Source of the DNA: Myoxocephalus aenaeus
Taxonomy: Eukaryota; Chordata; Actinopteri; Perciformes; Cottidae
Assembly: GCA_038501785.1 (NCBI GenBank)
Contig: JBAMJR010000180.1
Span: 4,353,501-4,417,500, forward strand
Length of the DNA stretch: 64,000 bases
Direction: 5' to 3'
Under the pieces are notes generated by a model. It saw only the letters and a program-made list of their open reading frames with translations. It made no database searches and was not told where the DNA came from. Each line of letters starts with the position of its first letter. Positions within the stretch are counted from its first letter, which is position 1. A program made the position numbers and the translations under genes. Shown piece after piece: positions 60,465-64,000 of this stretch.

Positions 60465-60620
60465 CAGCAGCGGGCAGATGAGCTTTAATCCGCGGGCCGA
60501 GCCTCTTGTAAACTGTACAATGATGTTGCAACCAAGTTCACGTTGCTGTTTGGTGACACGCGCTGCGCGGGGGGAACGATGCATACGGGTCCGCCTGTAG
60601 CGCGCGCACGCTGGGGCGGT
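60465..60620 (-). other. Predicted first (non-coding) exon of st3gal4
   Basis: A CpG-rich segment ends on the - strand in CCCGCTGCTG|GTAAGTAAG, a strong donor. It lies upstream of the ATG exon in the gene's orientation and within the CpG island. The 5' end is unknown; 60620 is nominal. Confidence 0.5.
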
Positions 60621-60840
60621 AGAAGCGCTGATGTGACGCGAGCATCAAAGTTCATCTCTCGGAACGGTGTGTAGCGGAAACAAGGCGCGTGCACGCCGGC
60701 CGCGAGGCACTGTTCCGTTGGTGCGTCCGCGGGCATACAGCTTTTACTGTTACAGCGCGTTCCCTTCGCTCTCTCTCTCTCTTCCTCTCGCTCTCTCTCG
60801 ACGTAGCGACGCATGCGCATGTGGGCACGCGCACTAGAGA
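60480..60840 (-). promoter_or_regulatory. CpG-island promoter of st3gal4
   Basis: This is the only clear non-repetitive CpG-dense block in the window. It contains a GC box (GGGGCGG at 60613-60619) and an NRF1-like TGCGCATGCG (60819-60810), and lacks an obvious TATA box. It sits around the predicted first exon. It could drive transcription in both directions. Confidence 0.6.
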
Positions 60841-63361
60841 GAACAGATCCAAATACCATGGCTTTCAAAAAAAGAAAAAATGTACAAGCTGAAACCTGAC
60901 GGCGCTGGCGTTGAACTTGAGCGCACAGGTCATCAAAACGTTCCAGGTTATTGTGATTATTTGCCACATGCCTCCTCATCGGCTTCAGACTGGACTTTTA
61001 TCCCAGAAGGCACAACATCTGGAAAGACTTTGCTGTTTTTTGTTTCCCTTCTTTTAAACCTCTGAATGTAACAGATAATAGAGTGAAAACACAGACAAGC
61101 ATGCGGTGGAAGAAGTAGCTTACAAGTGAGAGGCCTGCATTCCAAATGTTGTTCCAAATGGAGGCATCAAGATATACTCATTTCGGGAATAATGCATATC
61201 GTGTTATTGTATTCGAATTATGGATGCATTCATGTCAACATCACTTTAATGTTGCAACTTCATCTATGAAAACAAAAGAAGAAGAAGAAGAAAAAACATC
61301 ACATATTTGTTGGTGATATTTTGTATTCTTAATCTCAATCTGCAAAATAATGTAAAACCATCCACTAAAAAGTGGGAGTGGAATTACTCAAGAACAGCAC
61401 AAGTACCGCTGTACTTAAAGTGCAGTAGCTACTTGAGTATAGTCCCCATCACCGGGAGAGAGATTAACTTCAGCTTCTACTGTTTGAAATAATAATAGTA
61501 TGTTTTTGTTGGACTTCTAGTCAGCCAAGTCCCTGTTTCGGGGAACTTCTGTTAAGTATTAATAGGAATTGATTTTGATTGTCCACCTTTGCTTATGGAT
61601 GTTTTTTGCTCATGTTGAGTTAGAGTGAACTTTGAACAAACAGGTTTGATGCTTTTTCTAACCATTACACCAGCCAGTTGGGCCCTCTTTATCATCGTTA
61701 TCAATGTTTATCCTCAACTCCTGCAGTTTTTGTTTTTGTCTTCATACGGTTATATTCTGCCTGTGTATATATAACATTCAGTTATTGTAGATTCTGTACT
61801 GTTTTTTTGTTTTACTATGTCTTTTGTGTGCATTTCACCCCTTTGCTGCTGTAATCCTGTATTGTTCCACAGGGGGACTAATACATTATTATCTTGTCTT
61901 ATATTATAAATATCATGCCAAAGAACCCACAGCACGTTCACAACTGGCCGATCTGCTTGTTCAAAGTGCATCTTCAGCATTAGGGATAGCATACAGGGAA
62001 GCAGCAATGTTGCAGTGAGCTTCGTCCGCAATGATTTATCCGGGCAGATCCAGACACATCCAAATTCCATTGCTGCATAAATGTCCTGTCTTGCCTGTGG
62101 AGCTGACACTGACGAGAAACGGTTAATGAACCTCTCCATGTCAGGGAACGTCTGCTAATTAGGAGGATTTCCTCAATCTCTCCTCAATATTTGTCCCTGA
62201 GGCCCCGACATCTGGAGAGGCTTGTTGGTGTTGGCCGTGATATCGTAAATCTCACTTTGTAAAGGAGATAACACACTGAAACTCAGGGACTACTTGAGTG
62301 AGCGTCTCATGCTGTTTATAGAGGATACATTCATGTATTTACCATAACCATGCATCCCTATAATGGACCATGTTTATATTTGACAGAGTTTAAACGTTTG
62401 ATGATGAAGTCTGTTTCTTTCCATGTATAGGACTATTCCTTTTCTTTCCAAACTGATGATTTTTTTATTTATTTTAGAACATAAATCTTTAATTAGAATT
62501 GTGAATAACCGCTGTCTCCTCTAATGTATCTGCTGGCAACAAAATAGTTTTGCACAAAAGTAAACTTAAAGATTATGCAAAGTAAATGTTCTCTGGCTCC
62601 AGAGACGATGTCAGGGTTCTGTAAATAGTGGGGAAGAGCTTGCGTGCATCTCTCTTTTACTAGCCTACTTATTTTCCCTGCAGCATTTCATTCGCATAAG
62701 GTTATGGTGTCCATAAATCATGTCTGACTCAGCATACGCTGGCTGCTGTTCATTCTGTCTGCACCAAACGCAAGATAGTAAAGAAAAAACGTCTCAAACA
62801 GACGTGCCAGATGGACTTCTTTGTATTACAGATGGTGTGGTTTTGTGTTCTTAGTGTAGGATTTTCACATAATTTGCCAAAAAATCCCAAGAATACATAC
62901 AATACATACCTCTGGGTCTTATTTCTAACATAACTCTGTGTTCAGTTTATTTCAGATCAAACCATTACTTGTAACACAAAAGGATGTTTTCCCCCCCAAA
63001 AGAGACATCATAAAAGCATTTAAAAAAAGCACACAACATTTGGACAATATAGAAGCCGTTTTTGCGGAATTTGTAATGAAGAGTTGTTGTTTTGTGGGAA
63101 AGTATAGGTGTTAAACAATGTATGACCTGACTGCATCTAACAAACGGGGCTGCTGTGGTAGAAAACATTGTTTAAAACCCATCTTACATTTCGTGTGTGA
63201 CCATTGTGCGGTTGCATTTCACTTGCAGAATCCTCGTGTCTCATTGCGCTGTTCATGGCCTACAATTCACTCCATCCCTAATGGAACGTTTGGATCTCCT
63301 GCCTTCCTTTAATTAACCCAGCCAGGGTTTCAATGTAGCACGGCGAGCTTCATTTACTCAC
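60841..63361. other. Intergenic, LINE tail
   Basis: No gene is supported. A LINE tail lies at 61765-61910. The remainder is AT-rich unique-looking DNA between the st3gal4 promoter and the next - strand exon. Confidence 0.5.
61765..61910 (+). mobile_element. LINE 3' tail (CR1/L2/Rex1-like)
   Basis: The segment resembles the - strand tail at 19139-19385: TTCTGTACTGTTTTTTTG, then TTTGCTGCTGTAATCCTG, GGGGGACTAATACATTATTA and a decayed TCTTATA array. Only untranslated tail sequence is present. Confidence 0.5.
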
Positions 63362-63547
63362 CACAGATAGAAACGTCCAGGTCAGTGCTGCCGCGCCCAG
63401 TGGAGACCACCGTGGTGACTAACAGCTGAGTGCTTTCCCATGCTGTTGGTGGTCCAAAGCACACCAGCCTGCCATCCTGCAGCCTGAACTCTCTCCTCTG
63501 TTTCATTTCTGGCTTTGTGCTGAAAGTGCTGCTGCTCACACACAGTC
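63362..63547 (-). CDS. Internal exon of an unidentified - strand gene
   Basis: A 186-base segment lies between a CTTTTGATCTCAG acceptor and a GTGAGT donor. It stays open in one frame and encodes LCVSSSTFSTKPEMKQRREF, then RLQDGRLVCFGPPTAW, and on to DLDVSIC. Two bases complete the first codon and one base is left over, so the exon is phase 1-1, as in many extracellular modules. Three Cys residues fit a secreted or luminal domain. I do not recognise the protein. The exon points the same way as st3gal4 and lies upstream of its promoter, so it belongs to a neighbouring gene or, less likely, to an alternative 5' exon. A chance open frame between splice-like sites cannot be excluded. Confidence 0.5.
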
Positions 63548-64000
63548 CTGAGATCAAAAGTCCATGGAGGTATTAGTCATATTTAGTCAACTTTGTCCTT
63601 ATTTTAGTCTGTTTTTGAGCCTACTTTACACACATGTTAGACTTGTCTCAACAGATTTTAGTCAAAGAGGACACTTGACATGTCCCGACACAGACATGAG
63701 CCGCTCAGCCAAGCTCCAGCAGACGGCCCCGGGGTCAAATTCCCCTCCAAAGTGATTTTAGGCTACCATTTACATAAATCTGGAAAGAAAATATTTCCCA
63801 ACATCTTGCATGCCACGTAAGCGAAGACAGCTGCTGTCCAGGATCGGATCATAAAGACGGCTATGATATGCTGGGTAAACATTAACCAAATAACAATCAG
63901 ATATTGGTATTTATAATCACCAGGACCCGCTTTCATATAGATACCAAGTTGACCTAATCAAACAAGCGGATATCTTAGTTAACCCTCCTGTTATCTTTAC
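63548..64000. other. Window edge, no gene seen
   Basis: Probably intron of the unidentified - strand gene. No further exon or repeat is visible up to the end of the window. Confidence 0.4.

Noticed and set aside
60480..60979. 164-codon - strand frame over the CpG island
   Set aside because: It is a by-product of GC-rich sequence with few stops, crosses the predicted promoter and shows no domain.

Overview
The window reads as vertebrate nuclear DNA, most likely from a ray-finned (teleost) fish. The genes are split by introns with GT-AG borders, CA/GT and GA microsatellites are dense, and the repeats are teleost types: Ty3/Gypsy LTR elements, tRNA-headed SINEs, hAT-like MITEs and CR1/L2/Rex1-like LINE pieces. 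No prokaryotic operon, plasmid or CRISPR features are present. Most of the 64 kb is intron, intergenic DNA and repeats.

Two host genes are recognisable and they converge. At the left edge, on the + strand, lies the last coding exon (1958-2346) of a G-protein-gated inward rectifier K+ channel, best matched to kcnj5 (GIRK4), with its 3' UTR after it. On the - strand, running from a CpG-rich first exon near 60.5 kb to a stop codon at 37931, lies a complete beta-galactoside alpha-2,3-sialyltransferase gene, best matched to st3gal4. It has ten coding exons that join in frame to 1023 nt (340 residues) and carry sialylmotifs L, S, III and VS. A further - strand exon of an unidentified gene sits at 63362-63547. 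About 35.6 kb of gene-free, repeat-rich DNA separates kcnj5 from st3gal4.

The intergenic part holds two striking LTR elements. At 11977-14765 is a non-autonomous LTR element with 328-bp LTRs that look identical and a GTTGT target-site duplication. Its whole interior is one - strand ORF that starts like a Ty3/Gypsy Gag and then becomes a 30-bp minisatellite (27 units, each with a NotI site) and a 42-bp minisatellite (14 units). Its primer-binding region is complementary to the predicted start of its own transcript, as in self-priming Tf1/sushi elements. At 20960-25687 is a full-length Ty3/Gypsy element on the - strand with 202-bp LTRs (one difference seen), a TGAGG duplication and an uninterrupted 1320-residue Gag-Pol ORF.

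Smaller repeats include a solo LTR related to the 12-kb element inside an st3gal4 intron (52026-52364), a deleted LINE reverse transcriptase (50340-51500), LINE tails, three SINEs, an hAT-type MITE with an 8-bp duplication (31324-31780), another inverted-repeat element (35586-35847), a perfect 21-bp hairpin (40534-40579), a Z-DNA-prone tract, a run of 24 G and long CA/GT, TA and GA arrays. A good match to the CTCF core motif lies at 36898-36911, just beyond the 3' end of st3gal4.
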